Source: Euborellia annulipes (lineage: Eukaryota > Arthropoda > Insecta > Dermaptera > Anisolabididae). Taken from it: a DNA stretch of 64,000 nucleotides. The DNA lies in assembly GCA_023213315.1 (NCBI GenBank), contig JAKCPI010002824.1, forward strand, positions 124,001 to 188,000. Reading direction: 5' to 3'. Position numbers and translations under genes: made by a program. Positions within the stretch are counted from its first letter, which is position 1; every line of letters starts with the position of its first letter. Below the pieces are notes generated by a model. That model was not told the origin of the DNA, did no database searches, and saw only the letters and a list, made by a program, of their open reading frames with translations. Below, one piece after another: positions 33,837 to 45,500 of this stretch.

Positions 33837-34200
33837 AATGTCCTAAAAATAATAAAAAATCGATTTTAATTAATTTTGACAGATGAATTTTTTTCTTTTC
33901 AAAATAATAAAAAAAAACTATTCAATATATATAAATAGTGAATAGTGCATTCGAATCAGCACTAAATCCTGAATCTTACACATTTATGTCAATTACTAGT
34001 TTGCTCTATTTAATAAGAGAATGTGACATCTATGTTTGCTTGAATTTTCGTAAATTTGCTAAAAACTAAAAAAGATATAAAATTGGTGTTTATTGATTCG
34101 TTATCTGCATTAAATACAAAATTTATACGAATCTTAAATATCTTCTTCCTTTTATGTTTAATGATAAATTAAGCCTTCTCAAATTTTGTCAATTTTATTT

Positions 34201-34418
34201 GTTATATTGTATAGAAATATTTATAATTGATTTATGCTGCCACCTTGTGGAGAACTTTAGAATTATAAGTATAATTTTAAGTCTCCACAAGAGTGCAGCA
34301 CAAATCAATTATAAATATTTCTGCACTCTTGTGGAGACTTAAAATTATACTTATAATTCTAAAGTACTCCACAAGGTGGCAGCATAAATCAATTATAAAT
34401 ATTTCTATACAATATAAC
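34201..34418. repeat. 218-bp palindromic fold-back
   Basis: Arms GTTATATTGTATAGAAATAT ... and the inverse, including 'tgctgccaccttgtggag' and 'ctccacaaggtggcagca'. The short centre repeats part of the arm ('aatcaattataaatattt'). Noncoding. Confidence 0.75.
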
Positions 34419-34899
34419 ATAAATAAAATTGAAAATTCCAATGAATATTATTTTGAATAGTATCAGGAGATTAAAAACAGAAAGGAGTGTTATTAACTTT
34501 TGGCGCCAACACACTCCTCTACTATTCTATTCTCCTATTACATAGACCACATTTTTCATACAAGTTTATTAAAATAAAATTATAACTAATCTTATGAAGG
34601 AAAATATTAAATAATAATAATATATTAAGTAATTATTTCTTTAGTCAAAATACATTAAAAAAATGTTATTTTCAAAACTTTATATTTTTATCATATCATT
34701 ACTATATATATAGCGCTAGCCACTCCCTTTCGTGTATGTGCCTGTTCTCTCTCTAATTGACCATAGTGAGAGGGAATGAAGCCAGTGAGGGAAATTTAAA
34801 ACTTTAAAATTTTGCATTTTGCTCGTCTGAAGGCTACGTTGAGTGCTGAAAACTTGAAATTGCGAAGAGCCTGAGTGTGAGGTACTGGATTTCGACTTC

Positions 34900-35215
34900 G
34901 CCCGTACTTCAAATGGAACTCAAGATCAAATATTTTGGAATGGAAAAGAGCAAGTACAGGTGCAGCAAATAAAGAGAGACTTTGGATGCCAAATGCCGAA
35001 AAGGAGACGTTTCGGACAAAATTTTATTTGTCCATCCTCAGTCCTTGTTGGCTTATAAACTAATTAGGCACAAAGTTGTCATTGTTGTAGCACGAATTTT
35101 TGCACATGTATATTTTTATGTGTGCCACAACAACAATGATAACTTTGTGCCTAATTAGTTTATAAGGATGGACAAATAACTCAACGACTTCTCTTCAACT
35201 TATATCATCGACGAT
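34900..35215. repeat. PLR family, copy 3, fold-back form
   Basis: Minus-strand copy (34925-35095, with an intact ribozyme-like motif) joined through 'gcacatgtatatttttatgtgtgc' to a partial plus-strand copy (35110-35215). The arms around 35055-35165 are nearly perfect complements. Confidence 0.6.
34995..35052 (-). ncRNA. Hammerhead-like motif, intact core
   Basis: Stem I GCCAACAAGGA / UCCUUUUCGGC pairs at 9 of 11 positions directly next to the core. CUGAGGA, extra U, 7-bp stem II (GGACAAA/UUUGUCC), GAAA, ACGU stem III, cleavage triplet GUC. All universally conserved core bases are present. Confidence 0.65.
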
Positions 35216-35219
35216 AAAG

Positions 35220-35708
35220 ACGAGATAAAGGCAGCAGTTAAATACTTCACGAACCGAATGGAAAAACTTATCCCAAGTTGGGAGAAATTTATTGGTATGC
35301 ATCTTATTCTGATATTTCTTTTCGATTCTATACAAAACAGCCGGCTCTCGAAATATTCATTAAGGAATTGAATTCAAGGTTTGTTTAAAAAAAAAATCGA
35401 TTTTTAATAACATGAAAACAAATTCATTCATTTTATCTACGATTTAAAAACATTATTACAATTATAATATCATCAATAAATACATGTTAAATCTCAAGTT
35501 ATCTTTTTTATCTTTTCAAGTAATATCAATTCAACATCTAACTTAATTAGATGTGTAGAGAGGGTGGATATATATTTCAATTAATTGACAGAGAAAAGGA
35601 TTGAGCAGTCAAACGAAAAGTCTATGTAATTAAAAACCCCCAAATTAATAGAAATGTTTCCGATTTAATTGTAAAACATTATCATCAAGAGTATGATAAA
35701 TATTTAGA

Positions 35709-35710
<2 letters not shown>
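35220..35710. other. AT-rich, nothing recognised
   Basis: Only short A/T tracts seen. Confidence 0.4.

Positions 35711-35711
<1 letters not shown>

Positions 35712-35746
<35 letters not shown>
35712..35746. repeat. (TA)n microsatellite
   Basis: Uninterrupted TA repeat of about 17 units. Confidence 0.9.
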
Positions 35747-35748
<2 letters not shown>

Positions 35749-35754
35749 TTGATA

Positions 35755-36530
35755 TAAAGGGGCCAAAGACGGTCAATCATTTTGATCAAAAAGTTCAATC
35801 AATCGATTGACGCGCGCTTCAATCAAACCTTCAATCTTTATACTCAGTCACAGTTGAGCTTTTGACTCAGAAGGACGCTTCGAATAAAGGTTTGGCCTTC
35901 GTTGCATTGACGTTGCTTGCCGTTAATGGGAAAAATGAAAAGCAGAAACCACGTTGGTCCAAGGAACAGGGCCATATTTCTAAATAAGCTAAAAAAAGCT
36001 GCAGCCTAGAGCGATAACAAATTTCAGGGGGCGGCACTTTGGCAATTTTTTCGAAAAGTTAACTTAAAATGAAGTATTTCAGAAATTAAACGAATTTTAG
36101 TATACATTTATCTTATAAAACATTGTAGATAGGAAAGGAGAATATTAAATACAACAGCCACTTTAAATTCTTCAAATTCTTATAAAACATTGTATATAAC
36201 AAATTTTGAGGCCTATAGACGGCACTAAACCGGCCCTGCCAAGAAATGGTACAAATTATGAAATGGCTTCACTCATGAGCATTTACTCAACTTCCTACGC
36301 TAATAAACTTATGTCCTGAACTTTGTGGGATTTTTTTCTCCATCTTCGTTTTGGGAAAGCGGAATAAACTCCATGATTGCCCGGCGTGTGACTGACGTAA
36401 TGATTGATCAATCAAACTTTCTATCAATCATCTTCAATGGCTGGCTCAAGCGTCAAACAGGTTCCAAGACGGTCAATCTGGCTTGAATCAATTCAATCAT
36501 TTGATCAAAATGATTGATCGTTTAGGACCT
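35755..36530. mobile_element. Element with inverted GACGGTCAATCATTTTGATC ends, carrying a nested MITE
   Basis: Left end GGGGCCAAAGACGGTCAATC; right end is the inverse (GATTGATCGTTTAGGACC). Target duplication not resolved. The terminal GGxCC pattern suggests PIF/Harbinger. Interior noncoding. Confidence 0.5.
35967..36238. mobile_element. hAT-type MITE, 272 bp
   Basis: Termini CAGGGCCATATTTC and AAACCGGCCCTG; flanks CCAAGGAA and CCAAGAAA are the 8-bp duplication with one change. Inserted into the 35755 element. Confidence 0.78.
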
Positions 36531-36534
36531 CCTT

Positions 36535-37685
36535 AGGTTATATACATTTTCCATAATAAAAAAAGCCTCCAGCTAATATTCTTCGCGGGCGTGATAAAGG
36601 ATTAATAATTATTTGTAAATTTTGAACTAGAGTTACTTAATTAAAAGTTTGTATCAAGAGAATGAAAAAAATTATATATATATATATCCGCCGAATTAAT
36701 TCATTTTTGCTGAACGAAATGATATTTGAAAGTCTTTTTCGGCATCTGAGGCCATTTAGACACCCTCTCTATGTAGCTAAATTAATTATAGTCAATATGC
36801 TTCTTCGATTCGAAATTTCATTTCTATTATTAACTTCTCCTTTGATTTCTCATTGCTTTTCTCTATCTTTCAATTTATTTGTTTGTATGATGATTTCAAG
36901 TATAAGTATAATTAAAGAATAACACTGAGATATAATCGTTAATTTAGTTTTTTTAAATGTTTTTTTTTTCTCATTACACCTTGGTTTCAGTCTTGCTTCG
37001 GGCCATTGTTATTTATTTAAATGCAATTAATTGTGAACTAATAAATGTACTTTGATTTAGTAATATACCCTGATATTTCCAAAGTGAATCTATCTCTCAT
37101 ATTCGCAAAATCATAAGACGTCGGAATGGAATCTAATATTTATTTTGTATTATCTAATTTTTTTATTAATTTTATATAGAAAAAGGAACATCATTTTTAT
37201 ACAAAAGTGAAACTTAATAGATCGAACTTAATTATAAATATAAAAAATTATTTCTACTCACATAAATTATGTATTAATATATATATATATATAATTCCTA
37301 ATACATTTATATAAGAAAAATAGGAATACAATAAATTACAATATGTATATTATTATTATTATTCTATAATATAAAAAGCGCATCTTTGGCAGAGACGGAA
37401 TTATCCATATCAGGGACGAATTATTTACGAAGTTTTTTTTTAATTCCAAATTAAAAATTTATAAATACTTTTTTAGAAAATTTTATATAAAAACAAAAAA
37501 AAAATACGTTTATATATATATGGGAAAATGAACATTAAAACTTCAAAGCCAAGCTTTTTTTACAAAAAATATAATATAATAAAGACAAAAACCCAGGGCA
37601 GGTCCGGAGACGGAGCTAACTAAGGAAATGCTAGGGGCAGCAGAATAAGGGTTTCTAAATGTGTTTATTAAAGCTTTTGTGGTTT
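36535..37685. other. AT-rich; short repeat shared with 53640
   Basis: 'gtctttttcggcatctgagg' at 36733 recurs as 'gtctttttcagcatctgaag' at 53643. The 86- and 76-codon frames there are by-products of that repeat. Confidence 0.4.
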
Positions 37686-37689
37686 GTAT

Positions 37690-37965
37690 TATTATTATGG
37701 GGGTTTTTAATTATATTAATTATTTATTAAAAATATAAATACTGTACAACGTTTCGACTGCTTATTCTGCAGTCGTTTTCAAGTACTGAGCACTTGCTCC
37801 GACACAATCGAACTAACCCCTAAGGGAACGAAGCTTTATTCGTATTTAAAATGCACGCCGTGGTCCCTTAGAGGTTAGTTAGATTAGCAAGTATATGAAT
37901 AAATATTCGAAACGTTGTACAGTATTTATATTTTTAATAAATGAGCCCAAAATTTTATTGTTCGT
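37690..37965. repeat. Fold-back family F (TTAATTATTTATTAAAAATA arms) with hammerhead-like core
   Basis: Arms 'attatttattaaaaatataa' and inverse flank 'ctgtacaacgtttcgactgc' and its partial inverse. Related copies at 54253-55195 and 60075-60290. Confidence 0.6.
37741..37790 (-). ncRNA. Hammerhead-derived motif of family F, core decayed
   Basis: Stem I GUAC/GUAC, stem II GACUGC/GCAGUC, GAAAC GUU, but the 5' box is UUGAAAA. Copies at 54365 and 60134 share the changes, so they predate the spread of family F. Confidence 0.45.
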
Positions 37966-38048
37966 TTTCCATTAACTTCTTGTGGCCATGGTCTAAGTTT
38001 TGATTCTGTACATAAACTCTTATTTCATCGTTCCGTCACAGAGTCTTA

Positions 38049-38150
38049 TACCCGTATTCATAGTCGTTCCTTGAGGAAGAAGGAATCCTTATACATTTAT
38101 ATAGGCATAAGGATTCCTTGTTCCTCAAGCAATGACTATGAATACGGGCA
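38049..38150. mobile_element. PIF/Harbinger-like hairpin MITE, 102 bp, TTA duplication
   Basis: Nearly perfect palindrome: CCCGTATTCATAGTCGTTCC and inverse, TTA at 38046-38048 and 38151-38153. Confidence 0.7.
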
Positions 38151-38154
38151 TTAG

Positions 38155-39846
38155 TTAAGAATTCTCATTTGTTGCTGTTTTGCCCTTCCTGAATTTCCTT
38201 CTTTGAAGGGCTTTTCATTTAATTTCAGCTAATCTCAGACTTTTCGATTTGGTTTATATGTGACAGATCTTAGAGCCATGTACACATAAAAGAAATAATT
38301 AAAATTAATCTTCCGCCTCTTAATTTTGAAAATAAAAAAATTTTTTTTTTACCACTTCCGACGCCAATAAATAACTTTTAAAATTTCATACATACTAGAA
38401 TTTGATATGCTTTATTAATTGGCTTCCCTTTACATCTCATATCAGCCTTTAATCTTGATTTATTTTAAAAATAAAATATAAAATAATTTAACTTTTTTTT
38501 TTTAGAGTTTATGCCAGGGATGGCAAATTGGTAACATGCACGCACTTCATGATTGGCACACCGAAAAATCGTTAGCATGTTGGTCAAATCCTATTTGCCA
38601 TACTTGGTTTAAACAATATTTAAAAAAAAAATTTCTACATAAAAATTTTTGATAAAAAAATATTCATTACAAGATAAAAGATGGCACTGTGAACCAATAT
38701 TAACAAAATTTATATTGGAATAAGGTAAAAAATATCTAAATAACTATTTGTTATTAATTTTTCTATTTACATATTTCATCTGCCCCCAACTAAATATCTT
38801 TTACGAGTTATTTAGAAAAAAAAAAAAAATTACACCGGCCTGCAAAATTTAACTTTGTCTAATTTTTTAACTGATTTTCATGTATTTTTATACTGACGGG
38901 TTTTCTCTAAAAAAAATTAAATTTTGTGATTATCTCAGCAATTTTTTTTTAGTTTTTATTTATTTATTTATTTGGAGGGAGGGTCTTTAAGTCCCCCAAC
39001 GCATTCCTAATATCAATATTTAAAAGTTTTTTCTCATAAAATATAAATATAAACATCGATTTTGAAGAATTTTCTTTAAATTAGCTCTTTTATAAAATAC
39101 ATCATTTAATTTTTAAATAAGTATATTTTTGAATTATGTGTTGCTTGTAATTATGTGTATTTTTTTGAATGATGTTTTTTTATAACTATGTGTATTTTTG
39201 ATTATGTGGTTTTTATAATTATGCGTTTCGTTAACTATTTTTGTTTTTGAACTTTTTTAATTTGTTAAATATTAAAAAATAAATGTAAGTATGGTCTTGA
39301 AGCCAAACATTAAATAAAAAAAAAAATTAGCTCTTTTATTAGTTAATTTCTATTTACAAAAAAGAAAAACCGACTTGATTTTTTTTTTTAATTAGCGAAT
39401 AAAAAAAACATGAAAATCATTTAAGAAAGCTAGAAAAATAGAATTATTCCAGGCTAGTGTTTGTTATTTTATACCGAAAATTTGAAAAATATTTTTTTTT
39501 TTATTAAATTGATGATGAATTTATACATAAGTTTTTTTTGGTGTTATATTTTTCTCTGCGTTAAAATTAAAAAATATACAAATGTTGATCTCTCAATGAT
39601 TGTTGTGTTTTATATATATGAGAGAGGGAGGTGGGGGGGTTTATTAATTTCTTCAAATCAATTGAGATAATGTTACACACCAACACCATTAATTAAGGGC
39701 AAATTCTTCTATACCCTATATTCCCAGTAAGACCATTAATTTGGATCGTTCAAATTTTAGATATTCAGACAAAATTTTTGATAGATCTTACTTTTTTTAA
39801 ATTTGTATTTAGTATTTTCTTTACTGGACGGCTCAAGCCAGGCGAT
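38155..39846. other. AT-rich 3' flank of the FAS1 gene
   Basis: Probably includes the 3' UTR near 39847. No poly(A) signal was chosen because AATAAA-like strings are everywhere in this base composition. Confidence 0.4.
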
Positions 39847-40139
39847 TCAAGGGCCACTTCCTGTTACATTGCTAGCTGCAGATGTTGTTTTGTCCTGTTC
39901 ATTAACGAGGGCATCTTTGCCTCCCTGTGTCGGTTCGGGAATTAATTCTTCAGGAACCTTTTCTACATCAAGATGATCAGATCGAAGAGAGGTGGTAGGC
40001 GCTGCTGTACTAGTTGTGGTTGTAGTATCCATTTTCGCATTAATATCAGAAAATAATACGTGATCAATAAAATACATTGTTCCCAGATTATAAACGAATA
40101 CTTCGCTTTCAATAATGTTGGCTTCGTTGACTTTAACAC
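39847..40139 (-). CDS. FAS1 repeat C end and C-terminal tail (last coding exon)
   Basis: 293-nt terminal exon ending in TGA. It gives the last strands of repeat C (VKVNEANIIESEVFVYNLG, then MYFIDHVLF). A tail of about 55 residues follows: Thr-rich, then acidic, hydrophilic, with an NVT sequon near the end. There is no hydrophobic C-terminal stretch, so neither a GPI anchor nor a membrane anchor is indicated and a secreted product is likely. No polyadenylation site was assigned in the AT-rich DNA that follows. Confidence 0.84.
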
Positions 40140-42547
40140 CTAAAAATGATTTATTTATTAGCAATTTGATTATTCAATATTAAATATTATCTAAAATGTG
40201 GTCAAATATGAAGTAGTTTTACTTTTTATAATTTAAGTTCAAATTTAAAGAATATATTAGGTGACTTAGGCATTCTCTGATCATTCGAGTTAACTATGTT
40301 GGAGCAGAGTTTAGCCAAAAGAGCGAGAAACAGGCAGGTATGCTCTGCGTTTTGATTTCCTTCATGCTGGCTTAAGCACAGTATTTGTTTGTTTGTTTTT
40401 TTTTTAAATAGACAGGGATAAACTATTATTTGCATAAAAGCCAAGTCAATTAAAATATTCTTTAAATTAGAATACAATTTATAAAGCTTATTGCTAACAA
40501 TCAAGGATTTTGTTTTGGGGGGAGGGAGCTGACATTTTTGGAGAGTCATATTGCAACTAAAATATCTAGTGTAGGGGCTTCCGCGTAGGAACGCGCCTGT
40601 TAACAATTCAAATAGACTTTGGCTTTGTTTTGGCATCTCATTCCTTTTTATCATCGGAAGGCTTGACCTCATTTTTGCAAGTTTTTGATTAAAATTTCAT
40701 TTCTTTTTGTAAAATTTATTGTTTTTTCTCTCACTTTTTATAATTTTCTTTTCGCCCTTATTTTCTAGGGAAGAACCATGAGTGACGAAATGCCTAAAAA
40801 TAACTCTAAAAGAAAAAGAGCTAGGAAACTGAAGTTTGATAAAGTATTTATGAAGAAAGAATGAATAACATGAATATGTAGAAAAGCGAGTTTTTTTTTT
40901 TTTTTTTAATTATAATTCAATTGTAATTATTGTAAGGGCATAAAAGCCATGGTAGCTGTTCGCCCTGAAGTATTAATAAATAAATAAAGTATTTAGGCTT
41001 CGGGAGATCTCTTTGCTATGAAAATTTCAGCCATTTAGAGTTATCCAATTAATAGAAATGAAAATCAGCCTAAATATTATATTTCCAGAAAAGGCAAGGA
41101 AGTTTTTTGTTTTTGAGGAGACTTCGCAAGAGTTATACTTTGCTCTAAGATTTCACAGTCAATTAGGATAATACCATATCAGCATGGATATGGATGTGGC
41201 GTGCCAAGTTGTATAAATTAGGATAGATGTATGCTTTTTTGGGCAATGAAAAAAATTTATTTTCCGAATATTTCGAAGGCATTTAATAGCACTTCTTCAA
41301 CAGCGGCTAACACTAATGCCAGTAACAAGTTATAACGTTAGAATGGCGTTTCGCTCCGAATTATAACTTGTATGTGATTAAATGCCTTCGAAATATTCAG
41401 AGAAAACACTAAAAGTAATTTTTCTCATTGCCAAGAAACAAGAATACATCTATATTAATGGATATAAAAAGGCCATAATTAAAGGGGCGGATGCTAAAAA
41501 GATATTTTTACCTTGCTGACTCCTGTGAATTACAATAGTTCGATTGCCAATTGTTTTAAATTCTCGTCCATCTTGTAAATCTCGATCATAAAGACGTCCT
41601 TTGACAAAATGATTGAGTAGAATTTGTAATCCAGCACCAGCACTTAAATAATTATCTGGCATTGCGTCCAAACTCGATGATTCAAAAGCAGAATCAATAG
41701 GTACAAAGAAGGTATAGCCTAAAATTAAAAGATAAGATTTTATACATTATAATGGTGTCAGTAGTTGTGTAATTCTCTGGAAATATGATTATGGATGACA
41801 GTATTAATCTAGGAAACTGTATTTAACAAAAAATTAGTGAAAATTTCATTAATATCAACTCTCATTGATTGTTTTGAAAATATGATTCAACCTCTACTTT
41901 CTCTTCAGACACGGACTAACAAACTAAATATTTTAGGAGATAAGATAAATATATATATATAATTGCTTTTTGAGGTTGTGGCTGTGATGTGATTATATCT
42001 CCAACTCTCCACTATATATATATAATTATGAGAAAAGTAGATTTATAGCTGGATAAAATTATTGAGAAACTGGATGAATAAAGAAGAGCAGCTAGTATTT
42101 GTTTCATTTATTTAAGGCCCATTTAGCTGACGTTTCGGTCTCGGTCGAGACCATCCTCAAAGCCTATAAGCTCTGAGGATGGTTTGGACCGAGACCGAAA
42201 CGTCAGCTAAATGGGCCTTAAATAAATGAAACAAATACTAGCTGCTCTTCTTTATTCATCCAGTTTCTCAATATATAATTAGAAAAACATTTTAAAATTG
42301 TCAAAAATTTTGACAGGAATGAAAGTTAGAAGAAAAATGCAGCCAGAATTTTTAAAGAAAAAATTCTGGCTGCATTTTTCTTCTAACTTTCATTCCTGTT
42401 ACAAATTCCACCAGCCATAAAATACCCTTATACTAAAAAATTTTGACAAAGGCCTATAATTTTCTCAGCATCCTATTGGATACAAATCAATTGAAATAAT
42501 TAAGGACAGGGTCTAAATGGCGAAATGCCGTAAAAGACCTTATATAA

Positions 42548-42580
<33 letters not shown>

Positions 42581-45500
42581 AAATAGCCTCAGTAGCCAAA
42601 AATGCAAAATTTAAAAAAACATATTATAGGCTATTAAAAAATTTGAAAAATGTCGGCCAAAAAAAGACTATGAGAGGCAAAAAAAGCGTCAAAAAAGTCT
42701 ATTTTGAAAATTTCAAAAAACGTTTCTTTTTTGAGATGAGTGGAAAATAAGTTAAAGTCTCAAAATTGACAAAAGCTGAAAGACTTTTTGCGCTGTCTAG
42801 TCATCACATAAATTTCCTGTCTCCACCTTCCATCTGCATTAAGTAGAGTTGCTGAATTTGGCTTGATTGAGAAAAAAACGCTAAATTTCCAAATAACACC
42901 TTGAATTTGTTAAAAAATTTGCTGAAAATTTAGCGTTTTTTTTCTTAAGTTTCTTTAGAATTTACAAAAGAATATAATCTTTTGAAAACCATGAATAACT
43001 GGACTGTCTCTTTAAAATTCAGCTTGTTTAATTTTCTATCCTTTTAAAAATTATCCCTAATAACAAAACAAAACTAACCAGTTCCTGTGATATGAGGCGC
43101 CAGATCGGCGAGATTGAGAAATCGTGTAATATGAGTGAATCTCTGCTGGTGCTCAAGGGCCATAAAGGCGTGCGAAAGGAATTGCGAGCCAAACCAAGGA
43201 AAAGCCAAAAGCGGAGGCGTCTCTTTGTCTCTGTTTTGTTGATGCAGCCGATGGACCACTGAATCAGTCACAAAAAGAACCTCTCCAATGAACATGATAT
43301 TGCCTCGGGCCACGGGCGTATCTCCATTTACAATTGATGCCCCATTCACTGTCAACGTGTGCAAGCCCGCTTTTTCAGCTCCGGGAATTTCTAAAAAAAT
43401 AAAAATATTGATATTTAATGCATAATTCACAACTGATTATTACTGTACAGTATAATGTATATTTATACCTTTTTTATTAAATTGCACTTCGCGACCCCCA
43501 AGAGTTGTTGCCACTTGTCCATCTCGGATATTTTCTTGTCTTAAATTGCCTCTTATGAAATGATTGACCATGATGGATTCGGTAAACTCGGGGACACTAA
43601 ATGGATAAAAGCCCCAATCGATAGGATGCCATCGTTGAAAGGCATGGTCCGTCGGCACGAGAACTGTGTATTCTTCATCTGTACAAAAAATAAAGAATTT
43701 TTTTAGTTTATATTTTTACTAAGATTATAAAAAGGAATAAAGCTAGAGATGACAAATATGCAAATGGGTTTTTTGTAAAGAATGTGATTTAATTTAACGA
43801 GTTTGCCCCTGTGAATTTTATTTATTTTAAAAATCTTGAAATGAATAAAAAATAAAATTTTTATTTATCTTAAGAAATAAAATAATAATACTCTAGTCTT
43901 ACTAGAATAAGGTGGATGGCTGAGTAGATCTTGTAGTAAGGGATGAAAAAAGAGCAGTTGCAGTTAGGTTTATTTAGTTTTATTAGGCACTTCAAGCCGA
44001 CGTTTCGGTCAGATATACGACCCATCTTCAGGGCGGAAGTTGGAGACCATTTTCAGGGGTGAAGTGGTCAACAAAACTCCAACCCTGAAGATGGTCGTAT
44101 ATCTGACCGAAACGTCGGCTTGAAGTGCCTAATAAAACGAAATAAATCTAACTGCAACTGCTCTTTTTTTCATCCCTTTCTACTCTAATCTTTTTTGTGG
44201 ATGGAATATTTAGACTATCGGTATTAACTAATGTGACAAATTGCTTTCCTGCTTTTATAATATGCAAATAAAATAAAATCTACAAACAAAATGAAATCAA
44301 TCGAATTATATATTTAATTTATTTAATACATATGCAAATATTTTTTAGAATAATAAAACAATAAAGTTAAATTTAAACTGGTAACCGTTGGCTCTAGTTG
44401 AAACATTATGCTTTAATAGGAGAATTAACAAGGTTTTTGTTTCAATGATATATTAATTTAATATTAACACTTTATGCGCATTTTGACACCATATGTGTAT
44501 CTTGTGTACTTAAATTTAATTCTTCTATTAAAACAATAAAGTTTTGAAGAACCAAAATTCCACCTCCGGTCACTCTTGAGACTTTTTTCTCTTTTGGTAT
44601 AGGAGGGGAGTTGCGGATTTAGAAAAAAAAAAAAAAATTATATTTTTTGAAAAGTATTTTGAAATATTTTTGACACAAACAAATTATAAAAATTCTGACT
44701 TTTACTTTTAGTAATTTTATAAAGGAGAAATCAAGACATAGTAGGTCTGTAATCCTAAGAAAAATCTTACTAAATGGGAATTGAAGTATGATTTCTTAAG
44801 GGGTGGGGGTGGGGCTTAAATAAAAACCCCTAGCAAGATCTTTTTATTAGCCATTTAAGAAAGGCTTTAATTAGAGCTTAAATTTAAAAAAAATAATCAA
44901 AACCTTATTTAGCCGAATTTCTGAATAGATAGAAAAAGACAAAAAGTTAATTAGAATCTTGTAATTTTTTCATTAGATTTTTTATTATGGAAACGTCATC
45001 TAGCATAATTGCTTTTATTTGATTGCTACTCACTGTCTCGGAGATGTTGGGACACATTGGACCGTGACAAAAAATGTTGAAATACACGCACGCCACTCTT
45101 CAAAAATGATAATACTTGACTGACATTCTCGAGGAATGTCGAGTTGGAATCAAGACCGGGTTCATTGCCGCCGATGTTACTGTTGCTTCCGCCGCCACCT
45201 CCTCCAGCACCACCGCCTTTGACCACAGAAGGTGACGGACTTTTCTCCTCTTGAGGAGCGACCATCGCCGCAGGTGTCGGTTTGGGTGTAACGGGAGACG
45301 ACGTCGACGACGAGCTATTGTAAAGTTCATCCGGAAAAAGGTAGCCATCGATGATGACAAGGATTCCACCTGGTACTTCAACTCGTGGATTCACAACGAT
45401 CGCATCATTCGCATACTGAGTACCTGGACAAGCAAACAAAAAAATTAATAAATGGTTTGGTATAAGATATCATCATAATGCCTTAAATGGAGAGAAATAT

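Larger units (their letters stand above)
31905..34190 (-). repeat. R2 long form, minus arm of a large inverted repeat
   Basis: Reverse counterpart of 28005-29172, interrupted by an R1 copy (32179-33157) and a 136-bp MITE at 33701. The two arms give empty-site evidence for insertions in the other arm. Confidence 0.7.
42100..42275. repeat. Intronic fold-back with a hammerhead-like motif on each strand
   Basis: Arms 'ctgctcttctttattcatcc'-type sequence and 'ggcccatttagctgacgttt' with its inverse. The centre 'agcctataagct' is shared by both motifs. Lies in the FAS1-gene intron 41719-43078. Confidence 0.7.
43950..44180. repeat. Intronic fold-back with hammerhead-like motifs on both strands
   Basis: Outer arms 'agcagttgcagttaggttta' and inverse; inner arms 'ttcaagccgacgtttcggtc' and inverse. 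In the FAS1-gene intron 43679-45033. Confidence 0.75.

Noticed and set aside
40226..40672. 148-codon minus frame in a FAS1-gene intron
   Set aside because: Longest intronic frame, but low complexity, no recognised domain, and the flanking exons splice cleanly over it.
44390..44570. Another compact ribozyme-like unit related to 54422
   Set aside because: Flanking sequence is related ('acattatgcttt', 'ttaatattaacactttatg'), but the CUGAUGA box is gone.
45100..45448. Arg-rich frames on both strands over the 390-nt FAS1 exon
   Set aside because: Shadows of the Ser/Pro/Gly linker exon in other frames.
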